A stretch of DNA of 64,000 bases from an uncultured Neisseriaceae bacterium. Its GTDB lineage: Bacteria; Pseudomonadota; Gammaproteobacteria; Burkholderiales; Neisseriaceae. This document shows, one piece after another, positions 41,290 to 50,331 of the stretch. A model generated the notes under the pieces. It did no database searches. It had not been told where the DNA came from and was given only the letters and a program-made list of their open reading frames with translations. The stretch is taken from positions 1 through 64,000 of the forward strand of contig CAMLPN010000002.1 in assembly GCA_946481965.1 (NCBI GenBank), given 5' to 3'. The stretch's first letter is position 1. Every line of letters begins with the position of its first letter. Both the position numbers and the translations under genes were made by a program.

Positions 41290-43626
41290 TTGTCCCAATT
41301 ATTTCCTCCTAAAACATTGGTAATGGCACTGACAACAGTCTTTTGTGCATTACCTGTCATGACTTTTGCTGCATCTCCCTTGTCTATGGGAGGTGAAGCT
41401 GTCTGCACCGCACCACAGCGACCTAAAAATTTTGTTAATTCTGTTCAGCATAGTGGTGAGGCAAATCCTGGTACTGATATTACACGTGTTATTGCAGATA
41501 AAGTTACTGGTCAGTCCCAAACACGCGTGCGAGCTACAGGGAAGGTCATTATTGAACGTAATGATGTGACACTGAATTCTGACTGGGCTGACTTTGATCA
41601 GCGTACAGAAATTGTCAAAGTTGGGGATAACTATATTCTGGATAATGGACAGGGGCGAATCAGTGGTCGGCGGGTTACTTATGACATGAAACAAAGTACT
41701 GGTGTAGGTGATGCTGGTCGTTTTGAAATGGAGAAAGATAACCGTCGTCTGCAAGGAGTAGGTGATGAAATACAGATGGGCGGGAAGAATCGCTACCGTC
41801 TACAAAGTGCCAAATTCAATACCTGTAATCCTGGGGATGATAGCTGGTATATTCGCTCCGCCAGTATTGATCTGGATTATGATCAAAATATTGGTGTCGC
41901 ACGGAATGCAACCTTAATATTTGGTGGCGTGCCACTATTTTACACACCATGGATTGATTTTCCTTTGAATGGTAGCCGCAAAAGTGGCTTTTTAGTACCT
42001 ACCATCAAAGGTGGATCAGATGGGATGGAATTAGTGGTACCCTATTATCTGAATCTGGCGCCTAATTATGATGCAACCATTCGTCCTCGTATAATCAGCA
42101 GCCGGGGAATACAAATCGGTGGAGATTTTCGATATCTTCAGCCGACTTATTCTGGACAGATAAGTACAGAATGGTTACCAAGTGACCAAAAAAGTGTGCA
42201 TAAAAATCGTGCCAAAATAGATTTTTCTCATAATCACTATTTGGCTGATGGATTAAGCGCCGGTGTGGATTATCATCAGGTATCTGATGATGATTATCAA
42301 CGTGATTTCTGGCATGGAGATAAAGGCAGTGAAAATCTAAATCGGCAGGCATGGTTAAATTACCACCATAATTTATGGGGTGGGACTCTTGACAGTAGGT
42401 TAATGGTACAGAAATACCAAACATTGGCTTCTGAATATGGCTACAGGGACCAGCCCTATTCAAGAACGCCACAATTATCTGCCAGCTGGAATCGCTACTT
42501 TGGTAATCACTATGCCTTTAATGTTTATGCCGAAGCTACACGTTTTGAAGACAGAAAAATTAGCCATAAAGATTTTGAATATAAATTTCCAGATGGTACA
42601 CGTTTAGTATTATTCCCGACATTTAATGCAGATTATTCCAATGCTTGGGGCTATATCCGTCCCAAACTAAGCCTGCATGCCAGTCATTATGAAATGGAAG
42701 AAAAAAATAATCGCAATCATCAAAGAAGCATAGATCGAGTTTTACCTATAGTAAGTGTCGATTCAGGTATGACTTTCGAACGTTTATGGCAAAATAAGAA
42801 AAGCAGTAATGGTTTTATCCAAACACTTGAACCTCGGTTGTTTTATACCTATATCCCGCGTCGTAATCAGGAAAATTTGCCCTTATTTGATACTGCTGAA
42901 AACAGTTTTACTTATGAACAACTTTTCCGTGAAAATCGCTACTCTGGTCAGGATCGCATTAATAATGCCAATTTTCTTACTACGGCTTTACAGACACGTT
43001 TATATGATAAAACAACTGGTGTTGAGCGTTTAGCAGCCGGAATTGGTCAGCGATTTTATTTTAGTCATGATGAAGTCAGACTGGATGAATATGCGCCTAA
43101 GAATAAAGAGCGCAAACGATCAGATATTGTTGCATTCGGACGCGCTTCTTTAAATCATCATATTAGTGCTGAAAGTAATTGGCATTACAATCAGGATTTA
43201 AAAACTTCTGAAAGCTATAATGTGGGTATCCGCTATACGCCTCAGACAGGTAAATCTATTAGTATGCGTTACAAATATGGTCGTTATGAAAACCTATATG
43301 ATGATGTATATGGTAAAACGCGTTCTATAGATGTCGGTGTGCAGTGGCCGATTTCGCGAAACTATTATTTGGTTGCGCGTGAGAACTATGATTTTAAAAA
43401 TAGTGTTGCCCTCAATCAAACAGTGGGTATTCAGTATCAAAGTCCGTGTAACTGCTGGAGTGTCGGTCTTGTTGGCACCCGTTATACTGATGGGTACCAA
43501 AAACGCAAAACTGCAGTATTATTTCAATTACAATTACGTGATCTGACCAGTGTTGGTAATGGTCCATTAGGTCAGTTAAGTACCCAAATTCCTGGTTACA
43601 GCAATACATATGAGGTTAAACATTAA
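41290..43626 (+). CDS. lptD: LPS-assembly outer membrane protein LptD
   Basis: 778 aa. Outer-membrane barrel that inserts lipo(oligo)saccharide with LptE. Signal peptide at residues 1-28 (LVMALTTVFCALPVMTFAA), OstA/LptA-like domain (VTGQSQTRVRATGKVIIERN) at about 65-190, then the barrel from FYTPWIDFPLNGSRKSGFLVPT. Cys residues remain at the mature N-terminus (EAVCTAP), in FNTCNPGDDSW and in the C-terminal SPCNCWSVG, fitting the disulfide pattern. The start is TTG, with AGGTGA six bases upstream; its MSQLFPPKTLVMALT matches the neisserial N-terminus. Confidence 0.94.
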   Translation: MSQLFPPKTLVMALTTVFCALPVMTFAASPLSMGGEAVCTAPQRPKNFVNSVQHSGEANPGTDITRVIADKVTGQSQTRVRATGKVIIERNDVTLNSDWADFDQRTEIVKVGDNYILDNGQGRISGRRVTYDMKQSTGVGDAGRFEMEKDNRRLQGVGDEIQMGGKNRYRLQSAKFNTCNPGDDSWYIRSASIDLDYDQNIGVARNATLIFGGVPLFYTPWIDFPLNGSRKSGFLVPTIKGGSDGMELVVPYYLNLAPNYDATIRPRIISSRGIQIGGDFRYLQPTYSGQISTEWLPSDQKSVHKNRAKIDFSHNHYLADGLSAGVDYHQVSDDDYQRDFWHGDKGSENLNRQAWLNYHHNLWGGTLDSRLMVQKYQTLASEYGYRDQPYSRTPQLSASWNRYFGNHYAFNVYAEATRFEDRKISHKDFEYKFPDGTRLVLFPTFNADYSNAWGYIRPKLSLHASHYEMEEKNNRNHQRSIDRVLPIVSVDSGMTFERLWQNKKSSNGFIQTLEPRLFYTYIPRRNQENLPLFDTAENSFTYEQLFRENRYSGQDRINNANFLTTALQTRLYDKTTGVERLAAGIGQRFYFSHDEVRLDEYAPKNKERKRSDIVAFGRASLNHHISAESNWHYNQDLKTSESYNVGIRYTPQTGKSISMRYKYGRYENLYDDVYGKTRSIDVGVQWPISRNYYLVARENYDFKNSVALNQTVGIQYQSPCNCWSVGLVGTRYTDGYQKRKTAVLFQLQLRDLTSVGNGPLGQLSTQIPGYSNTYEVKH

Positions 43627-44612
43627 TGAAGAAGATCTACAACTTGCTGCTTGTAGCAGTAGTAACATTAACAGTCCACTCCGCATTAGCGGTAGAGATT
43701 AAAGCGAATGATAATATTGTTGCTATTGTTAATGATGATGTCATTACTAAGCAGGAATTAGATGTGATGGTTAAACAGCTACGTTCGCAAATACCTAAAG
43801 GCCAACAAATTGATATTAATGCATTGCAACAACAAGCATTAATTCATTTGATTAATAAAGATCTTTTGATTCAGGCAGCGAAACGTGCCAATATTCAGAT
43901 TAGTAAAGAAGATTTGAACGAAGCTATGCAAAATTTTGCTGCGCAAAATCATATGTCTGTTAAAGAATTAATAAGTAAAATTGCCAAAGAAGGCATTAGT
44001 GAGAGCCAGTTGCGTCAAACCATGACTGAAAATCTAATGGTGCAGAGACTTGAACAAAGTGAAGTAATGGCGAAAAGTCAGGTTACGGATGAGGAAATAG
44101 ATAGTGCTATTGCTCGTGCCCAACAAGAGGGACGGCAACTACCACCACCATTGACGGCTTATAGTTATCACGTCCAACATATTCTGATTAAAAATGATAA
44201 TGCTGTTTCCCGAAAACTGATTAACCAGATAGCACATCAAGCTCGCTCTGGTGCTTCATTTGAGCAATTAGCTCGGCAATATTCTCAGGATAGCAGTGCT
44301 GAAAAGGGTGGAGATCTGGGCTGGATAGTTGATGGACAAATGGTACCACAATTTGAAGCTGCATTTAAAGCTTTGCAGCCGGGACAAATTTCTCAGCCTG
44401 TGCGTACACAGATTGGCTGGCATGTTATTCGATTAGTAGATGTTAAAAGCGATGATAGCCCACAACAGCAGATTCGCAACGGAATGCGTGCGGTGTTAGT
44501 GCAGGAAAAACGCCAAATTTTGCATCAAAATTTACTTATACAATTACATAATCAATCCTATATTGATATTAAAATTAAAATGGATATCAAATCTGATAAC
44601 AAATCTTTATAA
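43626..44612 (+). CDS. surA: periplasmic chaperone/peptidyl-prolyl isomerase SurA
   Basis: 328 aa. Escorts unfolded outer membrane proteins to the BAM complex. Signal peptide (KIYNLLLVAVVTLTVHSALA), N-terminal chaperone core (IVAIVNDDVITKQELDVMVK) and one parvulin domain (YSYHVQHILIKND to QIGWHVIRLVDVK). E. coli SurA has two parvulin domains; this shorter form has one, as in Neisseria. It overlaps lptD by one base (TAATG), a coupling that matches its role in LptD folding. Confidence 0.92.
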   Translation: MKKIYNLLLVAVVTLTVHSALAVEIKANDNIVAIVNDDVITKQELDVMVKQLRSQIPKGQQIDINALQQQALIHLINKDLLIQAAKRANIQISKEDLNEAMQNFAAQNHMSVKELISKIAKEGISESQLRQTMTENLMVQRLEQSEVMAKSQVTDEEIDSAIARAQQEGRQLPPPLTAYSYHVQHILIKNDNAVSRKLINQIAHQARSGASFEQLARQYSQDSSAEKGGDLGWIVDGQMVPQFEAAFKALQPGQISQPVRTQIGWHVIRLVDVKSDDSPQQQIRNGMRAVLVQEKRQILHQNLLIQLHNQSYIDIKIKMDIKSDNKSL

Positions 44613-44683
44613 ATTAAAATGGATTAAAGATACATTGTTGTAAATAAAAATTTATTTGTTGCTTTTTTATTTCATTATCTTTT

Positions 44684-45679
44684 ATGAATAATCAACCCAT
44701 TATTGCGGTTACTAGTGGCGAACCAGCAGGTATAGGTCCAGATATTTGTCTGGATCTAGCTAATCTAGACGTAGCTACACGAATTGTTGTGCTGGGTGAT
44801 TTAGATCTGTTACAGCAACGTGCGCAGATGTTGAAAAAAAAGGTTAAATTTCAATTGTATCAACCTGAAAATAAACCTTTGCCTAATGTGCTGGAAGTCA
44901 TACATATTCCCGTCAAGTCAACAGTTATAGCAGGTACTTTAAATGTTGAAAATGCTTCTTATGTTCTCGACTTACTAAATAGAGCTTATGAAGGTATTCA
45001 AAAAGGTGAGTTTGCTGCAATAGTTACTGCGCCAGTTCATAAAGGAATCATTAATGAAAGTGGAGTTTCATTTACAGGTCACACCGAGTATCTGGCAGAA
45101 AAAAGCCATACCAAACAAGTAGTCATGATGCTGACAGGGGGTGGATTACGCGTCGCTCTTGCAACCACTCACCTGCCATTACGCGCTGTGGCTGATGCTA
45201 TTACTAAACCATTGTTAATACAGGTTTTAACAACTCTGTATCAGGAATTGCAACAGAAATTTGGTTTGCATCAGCCGAGAATCTTAGTGGCTGGTCTTAA
45301 CCCACATGCTGGTGAAGGTGGACATCTTGGGTATGAAGAAAATCAAATTATCATTCCTGTAATCCAGCAATTACAGCAACAAGGTCTGCATATTACCGGT
45401 CCTGTTCCAGCGGATACTTTATTTCAGCCTTTTATGGTACGTAAAGCAGATGCCATATTAGCCATGTACCATGATCAGGGGTTGCCGGTTTTGAAATACG
45501 CTGGCTTTGGCGAGAGTGTAAATATTACACTGGGTTTACCATTTATTCGTACCTCAGTTGATCATGGCACTGCGTTAGAACTGGCTGGTACGAAAAAAGC
45601 AAATTCGTCAAGTTTATTTGCAGCGGTTGCAGCTGCAGTTAATATGTGTAAGCAACAAAAATATATTCCTATTTGCTAA
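44684..45679 (+). CDS. pdxA: 4-hydroxythreonine-4-phosphate dehydrogenase PdxA
   Basis: 331 aa NAD-dependent enzyme of the DXP-dependent pyridoxal phosphate pathway. Opening IIAVTSGEPAGIGPDICLDL, AIVTAPVHKGIIN, the metal-binding His in FTGHTEYLAEK, GLNPHAGEGGHLG and AMYHDQGLPVLKY, and the end LPFIRTSVDHGTALELAG. All three metal-site histidines are visible. The surA-pdxA order is common in proteobacteria. The 71-base gap upstream is AT-rich. Confidence 0.95.
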   Translation: MNNQPIIAVTSGEPAGIGPDICLDLANLDVATRIVVLGDLDLLQQRAQMLKKKVKFQLYQPENKPLPNVLEVIHIPVKSTVIAGTLNVENASYVLDLLNRAYEGIQKGEFAAIVTAPVHKGIINESGVSFTGHTEYLAEKSHTKQVVMMLTGGGLRVALATTHLPLRAVADAITKPLLIQVLTTLYQELQQKFGLHQPRILVAGLNPHAGEGGHLGYEENQIIIPVIQQLQQQGLHITGPVPADTLFQPFMVRKADAILAMYHDQGLPVLKYAGFGESVNITLGLPFIRTSVDHGTALELAGTKKANSSSLFAAVAAAVNMCKQQKYIPIC

Positions 45680-45735
45680 ATATGCATATTGATCTTAAAA
45701 TCTAAATACGACTATACGGTATTAGAAAGTTAAAG

Positions 45736-46536
45736 ATGGCTATGCCGTTTATTGAAATGAAAGATGTGGCATTTGCTTATGGTGATCGCCCCATTCTTAA
45801 AAATATTAATTTCTGTCTGGAAGCAGGCAGTTTTACCGCTATTATGGGTAGTTCCGGTAGTGGTAAAACCACATTGTTGCGACTGATAACTGGACAAATT
45901 ACTGCACAACAGGGACAAGTGCTGATTAATGGCCGTGATATTGCCACATTCAGTCGTGATGAACTATATCGTCATCGCCGAAATATGGGCGTGTTGTTCC
46001 AATTTGGTGCTTTATTTACTGATTTATCAGTATTTGATAATGTTGCTTTTCCTATCCGTGAACATACCGATTTGCCGGAACATATGATTCATGATTTAGT
46101 TGTCATGAAATTAAATGCAGTGGGTTTACGTGGTATTGAAAAATTAATGCCTGCAGAACTTTCTGGCGGTATGGCACGACGAGTTGCTTTGGCTCGTACC
46201 ATTGCATTGGATCCGGCATTATTGTTATACGACGAACCCTTTACCGGACTTGACCCGATTTCATTAGGAGTGATTGCCAGTCTGGTTAGTAAAGTCAATC
46301 ATTCATTGCAGACAACCAGTGTGATGGTAACCCATGATATTCAGCAATCTTTGGATATAGCCAGTCATGTTGTTTTTCTGGCACATGGAGAAATTATTTT
46401 TTCCGGTTCGCCGCATGAAATGCGTAAGCTTGATTCTCCCTGGGTAAACCAGTTTATTCATGGACAGGCTGACGGACCAGTAGCTTTTCGTTATCCGGCA
46501 ACCACCACACTACAACAGGATTTAGATATCGCGTGA
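45736..46536 (+). CDS. mlaF: MlaF, ATP-binding subunit of the Mla phospholipid transporter
   Basis: 266 aa ABC ATPase driving retrograde phospholipid transport between the membranes. Walker A GSSGSGKTT (about 38-46), Q-loop LFQFGALFTDLSV, ABC signature LSGGMARRVALAR, Walker B LLLYDEPFTGLDP and switch His in VTHD. The FGALFTDLSVFDNV segment is typical of MlaF. First gene of mlaFEDCB-mlaA; ATG with a weak upstream site. Confidence 0.94.
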   Translation: MAMPFIEMKDVAFAYGDRPILKNINFCLEAGSFTAIMGSSGSGKTTLLRLITGQITAQQGQVLINGRDIATFSRDELYRHRRNMGVLFQFGALFTDLSVFDNVAFPIREHTDLPEHMIHDLVVMKLNAVGLRGIEKLMPAELSGGMARRVALARTIALDPALLLYDEPFTGLDPISLGVIASLVSKVNHSLQTTSVMVTHDIQQSLDIASHVVFLAHGEIIFSGSPHEMRKLDSPWVNQFIHGQADGPVAFRYPATTTLQQDLDIA

Positions 46537-47312
46537 TGAAAGCAATTAAGCAACTGGGTGCAAAAACCCTCAGTTTTGTTCAGCATCTAGGGTGTGCAAC
46601 CTTATTTCTGTTTGCCGCTTTAATGCGTAGTGGCACCGTTTTGCGTCGTCCACGCCTGATGATTCGGCAAATGTATTTTTCCGGCGTTTTGTCAATTGTT
46701 ATCATTGCCGTTTCCGGCCTTTTTGTGGGTATGGTGTTGGGTTTGCAAGCCTATACCCAGCTGGCAAAATTTAAATCGGCAGATATTCTAGGCTATATGG
46801 TCGCAGCAGCAATGTTGCGTGAGTTAGGCCCAGTGCTGGCAGCAATATTGTTTGCCAGTAGTGCTGGTGGAGCCATGACCAGTGAAATTGGTTTAATGAA
46901 AACGACAGAACAGCTTGAAGCCATGAATGTGATGGCTATTGATCCGATAGCAAGAGTGGTTGCACCCCGTTTTTGGGCTGGTGTGATTTCCATGCCTTTA
47001 CTAGCCTCTATATTTAATGTAGCAGGCGTGTATGGTGCTTACCTGATTGGCGTTAAGTATTTTGGTATGGATAACGGAGTTTTCTGGGGACAAATGCAGA
47101 GTAATCTGAATATTCATTATGACGTCGTGAATGGCTTGATTAAATCTTTGGTATTTGGCGTAGTTGTTACTTTGATAGCTGTTTATCAAGGTTTTTACGC
47201 TAAGCCCACTTCAGAAGGTATTTTACGAGCTAATACACGAACAGTGGTGTCCAGCTCACTTACCATACTGGCAGTGGATTTTATGCTAACCGCTCTGATG
47301 TTTACCAATTAA
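46536..47312 (+). CDS. mlaE: MlaE, permease subunit of the Mla transporter
   Basis: 258 aa, five to six membrane helices. Family core GMVLGLQAYTQLAKF, AAAMLRELGPVLAAILFASSAGGAMTSEIGLMK and TTEQLEAMNVMAIDPI are conserved as in MlaE/YrbE. The ATG at 46536 overlaps the mlaF stop by one base; a GTG at 46533 is possible. Confidence 0.95.
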   Translation: MKAIKQLGAKTLSFVQHLGCATLFLFAALMRSGTVLRRPRLMIRQMYFSGVLSIVIIAVSGLFVGMVLGLQAYTQLAKFKSADILGYMVAAAMLRELGPVLAAILFASSAGGAMTSEIGLMKTTEQLEAMNVMAIDPIARVVAPRFWAGVISMPLLASIFNVAGVYGAYLIGVKYFGMDNGVFWGQMQSNLNIHYDVVNGLIKSLVFGVVVTLIAVYQGFYAKPTSEGILRANTRTVVSSSLTILAVDFMLTALMFTN

Positions 47313-47335
47313 GATATTGATTAACAGGTAATAAT

Positions 47336-47845
47336 ATGAAAAAAAATAGTCTGGAAATGCTGGTTGGTCTATTTGTATTAATAGGCATAGTCGCAATTCT
47401 ATTTTTATCCTTTCGTGTGGCGGGAGGTAATGGTCTTGGCTCTTCTCAACCAACCTATACTTTGTCAGCTTCATTTAGTGATATAGGTGGTTTAAAAGCT
47501 CAGGCTCCGGTTAAAGCTGCCGGCGTGGTGGTCGGTCGAGTGGATAGTATAGTTCTGGATCCCAAAACTTATTGGGCTAAAGTGACTTTAAAAATTGATA
47601 AACAATACCAATTTAGCAGTGATACCTCTGCTCAGATTCTTACCTCAGGATTATTGGGAGATCAATATGTCGGACTACAGCAGGGTGGTGACTCTGATAA
47701 TCTCGCTAACGGCGATACCATCACTATTACCAGTTCTGCGTTGGTTCTGGAACAACTTATTGGAAAATTTATGACCAGTTTTGCTGAGGGTAATGCGAAA
47801 AGCTGCGATAAATCCAATAGTGGGGCTGCTTCGGCTACTAATTAA
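47336..47845 (+). CDS. mlaD: MlaD, MCE-domain substrate-binding subunit
   Basis: 169 aa. One N-terminal membrane helix (SLEMLVGLFVLIGIVAILFLSF), then a single MCE domain (YTLSASFSDIGGLKAQAPVKAAGVVVGRV, ILTSGLLGDQYVGLQQGG). MlaD forms the hexameric lipid funnel on MlaE. The C-terminal tail carries one Cys near its end and is polar. Fits standard length. Confidence 0.94.
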   Translation: MKKNSLEMLVGLFVLIGIVAILFLSFRVAGGNGLGSSQPTYTLSASFSDIGGLKAQAPVKAAGVVVGRVDSIVLDPKTYWAKVTLKIDKQYQFSSDTSAQILTSGLLGDQYVGLQQGGDSDNLANGDTITITSSALVLEQLIGKFMTSFAEGNAKSCDKSNSGAASATN

Positions 47846-47897
47846 ATATTTATCTGAAAAATGACAGAAAATTGAAAATAATTTAAAGGATAATACG

Positions 47898-48500
47898 ATG
47901 AATTTTAATAAATCTGCTTTATTAGCTTCTCTAAGTATCAGTGTGATGAGTATTAGCCTTGCTTTTGCTTCTCCGCAGCAAGCCGTTACTCAGCTTAAAG
48001 GAAATGCCACTCAAGTACTTAAAATTTTAAGCAGTGCTAACGGAAAAAATGATAATCAGGTGCGTAAGCAAGCTGAGAATTATGCTATTCCTTACTTCGA
48101 TTTTACCCGTATGACCGCGTTGGCAGTTGGTGCGCCATGGCGTACAGCTACACCGACTCAACAGCAAGCATTGGTGGCAGAATTCAAAACACTATTAATT
48201 CGTACCTATTCCGGTACTATGTTGAAATTCAAAGATGCCAAAGCAAATGTTTATGATAATCCTGTGGTAACCAAAAATGGTCGTGAAGTGATCATCCGTG
48301 TAGATGTTACTGCACCAAACACCAAACCAGTGCGCATGGATTATTCAACCTATCAATCTGGTAATACCTATCGCATTTTCAATGTAGCAGTGGAAGGTGC
48401 TAGTTTAGTAACAGTTTATCGCAATCAGTTCAACCAAACCATCAATCAAAAAGGTATTGATGGATTAATTGCCGATTTACACGCAAAAAACGGTAAATAA
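47898..48500 (+). CDS. mlaC: MlaC, periplasmic phospholipid shuttle
   Basis: 200 aa. Signal peptide (LLASLSISVMSISLAFA) followed by a Tol-Tol-Ttg2 fold: YAIPYFDFTRMTALAVGAPWR, ALVAEFKTLLIRTYSGTM and VKPVRMDY-type strands (TKPVRMDYSTY), ending with NQKGIDGLIADLHAKNGK. It carries lipid between MlaA and the MlaFEDB complex. AAAGGA lies before the ATG. Confidence 0.94.
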   Translation: MNFNKSALLASLSISVMSISLAFASPQQAVTQLKGNATQVLKILSSANGKNDNQVRKQAENYAIPYFDFTRMTALAVGAPWRTATPTQQQALVAEFKTLLIRTYSGTMLKFKDAKANVYDNPVVTKNGREVIIRVDVTAPNTKPVRMDYSTYQSGNTYRIFNVAVEGASLVTVYRNQFNQTINQKGIDGLIADLHAKNGK

Positions 48501-48502
48501 AT

Positions 48503-48790
48503 ATGCTGCGCACCGACCTACAGGGCAGCACGGTTAAACTTTATGATATTGTAACGATGAATACCGTGCATGAACATGATTACCAGCGTTTTTGTAATTA
48601 CTTTAAAACAGGTAACACTTGCACCGTAGACCTCAGCGAAGTTACTGAAGCTGACTCTGTTTGTGTGGCTTTATTAGTAGCTGCAAAACGACTGGCACAT
48701 CAGCACCAATTTGACTTACACATCACCGGCGTTCCGGCTGGGCTGATCACGCTAATGACACTGTATGGTGTGGAGGGATCCCTGCAATGA
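48503..48790 (+). CDS. mlaB: MlaB, STAS-domain subunit
   Basis: 95 aa cytoplasmic STAS protein that stabilises MlaF. Core CTVDLSEVTEADSVCVALLV contains the Ser-type loop of STAS proteins; the final helix is GLITLMTLYGVEGSL. Two bases after mlaC and overlapping mlaA by four (ATGA). The family is variable, so context carries much of the call. Confidence 0.88.
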   Translation: MLRTDLQGSTVKLYDIVTMNTVHEHDYQRFCNYFKTGNTCTVDLSEVTEADSVCVALLVAAKRLAHQHQFDLHITGVPAGLITLMTLYGVEGSLQ

Positions 48791-49680
48791 GTAGAACAAA
48801 GCTGATAATTGTTAGTTTGTTATTGTCTTTCAGTACCTTTAGCTGGGCAGAGCAAAACTATCGCGATCCTTATGAAGGTTATAACCGTTTTATGTTTAAC
48901 GTGAATGACCGTTTAGATCATTACATCATGACACCTGTGGCCAGAGGCTATCGTAAAATAACTCCGTCACCTGTTCGAACTGGTGTGAATAATTTTTTTA
49001 ACAACTTACGTGATGTTGTCAGCTTTGGTAGCAATTTGTTACGACTGGATATCGAAAAGGCCAGTACTGACCTTGTGCGTGTCGGTATTAATACGACCTT
49101 TGGTTTAGGCGGGTTAATCAATTTTGCTGATGCAGGGCAAATTCCCAATAATAAAAGTACATTAGGCGATACATTTGCCTCATGGGGTTGGAAAAACAGT
49201 AATTATTTTGTCTATCCTTTCCTTGGTCCCTCTACTGTTCGCGATTCTCTTGGAAGCACTGTTAGTTCTGCTTTCCCTGTACAGAATGCAATTTTTAAAG
49301 ATTCTGCTGTCCGCTGGAGTGTGACTGCTCTTAATGGGGTGGCAACCAGAGAATCATTACTGGATGTAACTGATAGTCTGGACGAAGCAGCATTGGATCG
49401 ATATTCATATACTCGTGATATATACATGAAACTGCGCAATAAACAGGTAGGTGGATCCTTGTTTACAGCAGATAATGAAGAGGATGAAGATATAGATAGT
49501 CTCGTACCTGCTGATAATAATTCTGATAGTGTACAAGAACCGGAACATACTCGAACTTCGTCTGTACCTAAAGATAAACCGAATTCTACCAAGAAAAAAA
49601 CTGTTTCTGAAGTGGAAGACGAGAATACCTCTTTATCTGATATGCCAGATTCAGACACAATTGCCAAAATATCGGAGTAG
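48787..49680 (+). CDS. mlaA: MlaA (VacJ), outer-membrane lipid export component
   Basis: 297 aa. MlaA removes misplaced phospholipids from the outer leaflet. Core features: NYRDPYEGYNRFMFNVNDRLD, GINTTFGLGGLINFADAGQI, DTFASWGWKNSNYFVYPFLGPSTVRDS and LDEAALDRYSYTRDIYM. The signal peptide (LIIVSLLLSFSTFSWA then EQ) has no lipobox Cys, whereas MlaA is normally a lipoprotein. The last 70 residues are acidic and Ser-rich. Last mla gene of the operon. Confidence 0.93.
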   Translation: MSRTKLIIVSLLLSFSTFSWAEQNYRDPYEGYNRFMFNVNDRLDHYIMTPVARGYRKITPSPVRTGVNNFFNNLRDVVSFGSNLLRLDIEKASTDLVRVGINTTFGLGGLINFADAGQIPNNKSTLGDTFASWGWKNSNYFVYPFLGPSTVRDSLGSTVSSAFPVQNAIFKDSAVRWSVTALNGVATRESLLDVTDSLDEAALDRYSYTRDIYMKLRNKQVGGSLFTADNEEDEDIDSLVPADNNSDSVQEPEHTRTSSVPKDKPNSTKKKTVSEVEDENTSLSDMPDSDTIAKISE

Positions 49681-49750
49681 TGTGGTATAAAATTCAAGAA
49701 TAGCTGAAAATAGGCAAGAATTTATTAGCCTGCAGAACAGGAACAGTGTC

Positions 49751-50113
49751 ATGTATGAAGTTAATCGTAGTGTATTTTTACTGATTCCGTTAGAACCTTT
49801 CTGGGCATGGTTAGAAGATTTACCTGATATTAATCTGGATAATTTAACTTTAGACATGCTTCAGCAGGATGCAAATGCCTATTTGATTCCCAGTTGTGAA
49901 GACGGCGATGAACTATGGGCGGAAATTGAGGGACGTTATCTAGACATTTTCGCTGCGGAACTGGCTGATTGGTGTGAGGATGAAGATCTATGGCCTCAAT
50001 TGACCTTAGACCGATTTAAATCATGGTTTAAGGTTAAATTCTCCATGATAGTTACTGATTTAACAGCAGAAGAATTAGTGCGGGAAGAGTTTGTTCCGCT
50101 TGAATTAAATTAA
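49751..50113 (+). CDS. conserved-looking acidic hypothetical protein
   Basis: 120 aa, not recognised. Rich in Asp, Glu, Trp and Leu (LEPFWAWLEDLPDINLDN, AELADWCEDEDLWPQL), with no signal peptide or membrane helix; likely a small cytoplasmic protein. It follows mlaA by 70 bases and a strong terminator follows it, so it may belong to the mla transcript. Base composition and codon texture are like its neighbours. Confidence 0.75.
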   Translation: MYEVNRSVFLLIPLEPFWAWLEDLPDINLDNLTLDMLQQDANAYLIPSCEDGDELWAEIEGRYLDIFAAELADWCEDEDLWPQLTLDRFKSWFKVKFSMIVTDLTAEELVREEFVPLELN

Positions 50114-50126
50114 GTCTTTTTTCAGA

Positions 50127-50155
50127 AAAGCCTATGTAAATTACATAGGCTTTTT
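50127..50155 (+). terminator. intrinsic terminator after the mla operon region
   Basis: 13-bp inverted repeat AAAGCCTATGTAA / TTACATAGGCTTT (the innermost pairs form the loop), continuing into TTTTT. Confidence 0.9.
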
Positions 50156-50252
50156 CCGTTACTTCTTTACTATGTTAAAATATGTTGATTAATCCATCAG
50201 ATTTGGCATTGGTTATATTAATAATGCAGAAATAATTAATGCAGATAAAATA

Positions 50253-50282
50253 TAACCAAATCTAACCAAATCTAACTGAATC
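50253..50282. repeat. three tandem 10-bp repeats
   Basis: TAACCAAATC, TAACCAAATC and TAACTGAATC directly in tandem, 50 bases upstream of the lytic transglycosylase gene. A 10-bp period places each copy on the same helix face, as in regulator binding arrays. Confidence 0.7.
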
Positions 50283-50331
50283 TGGAATATAGGTCATAAT
50301 TATTTAGTATTGTCTGCGTGAAATAAATCAT

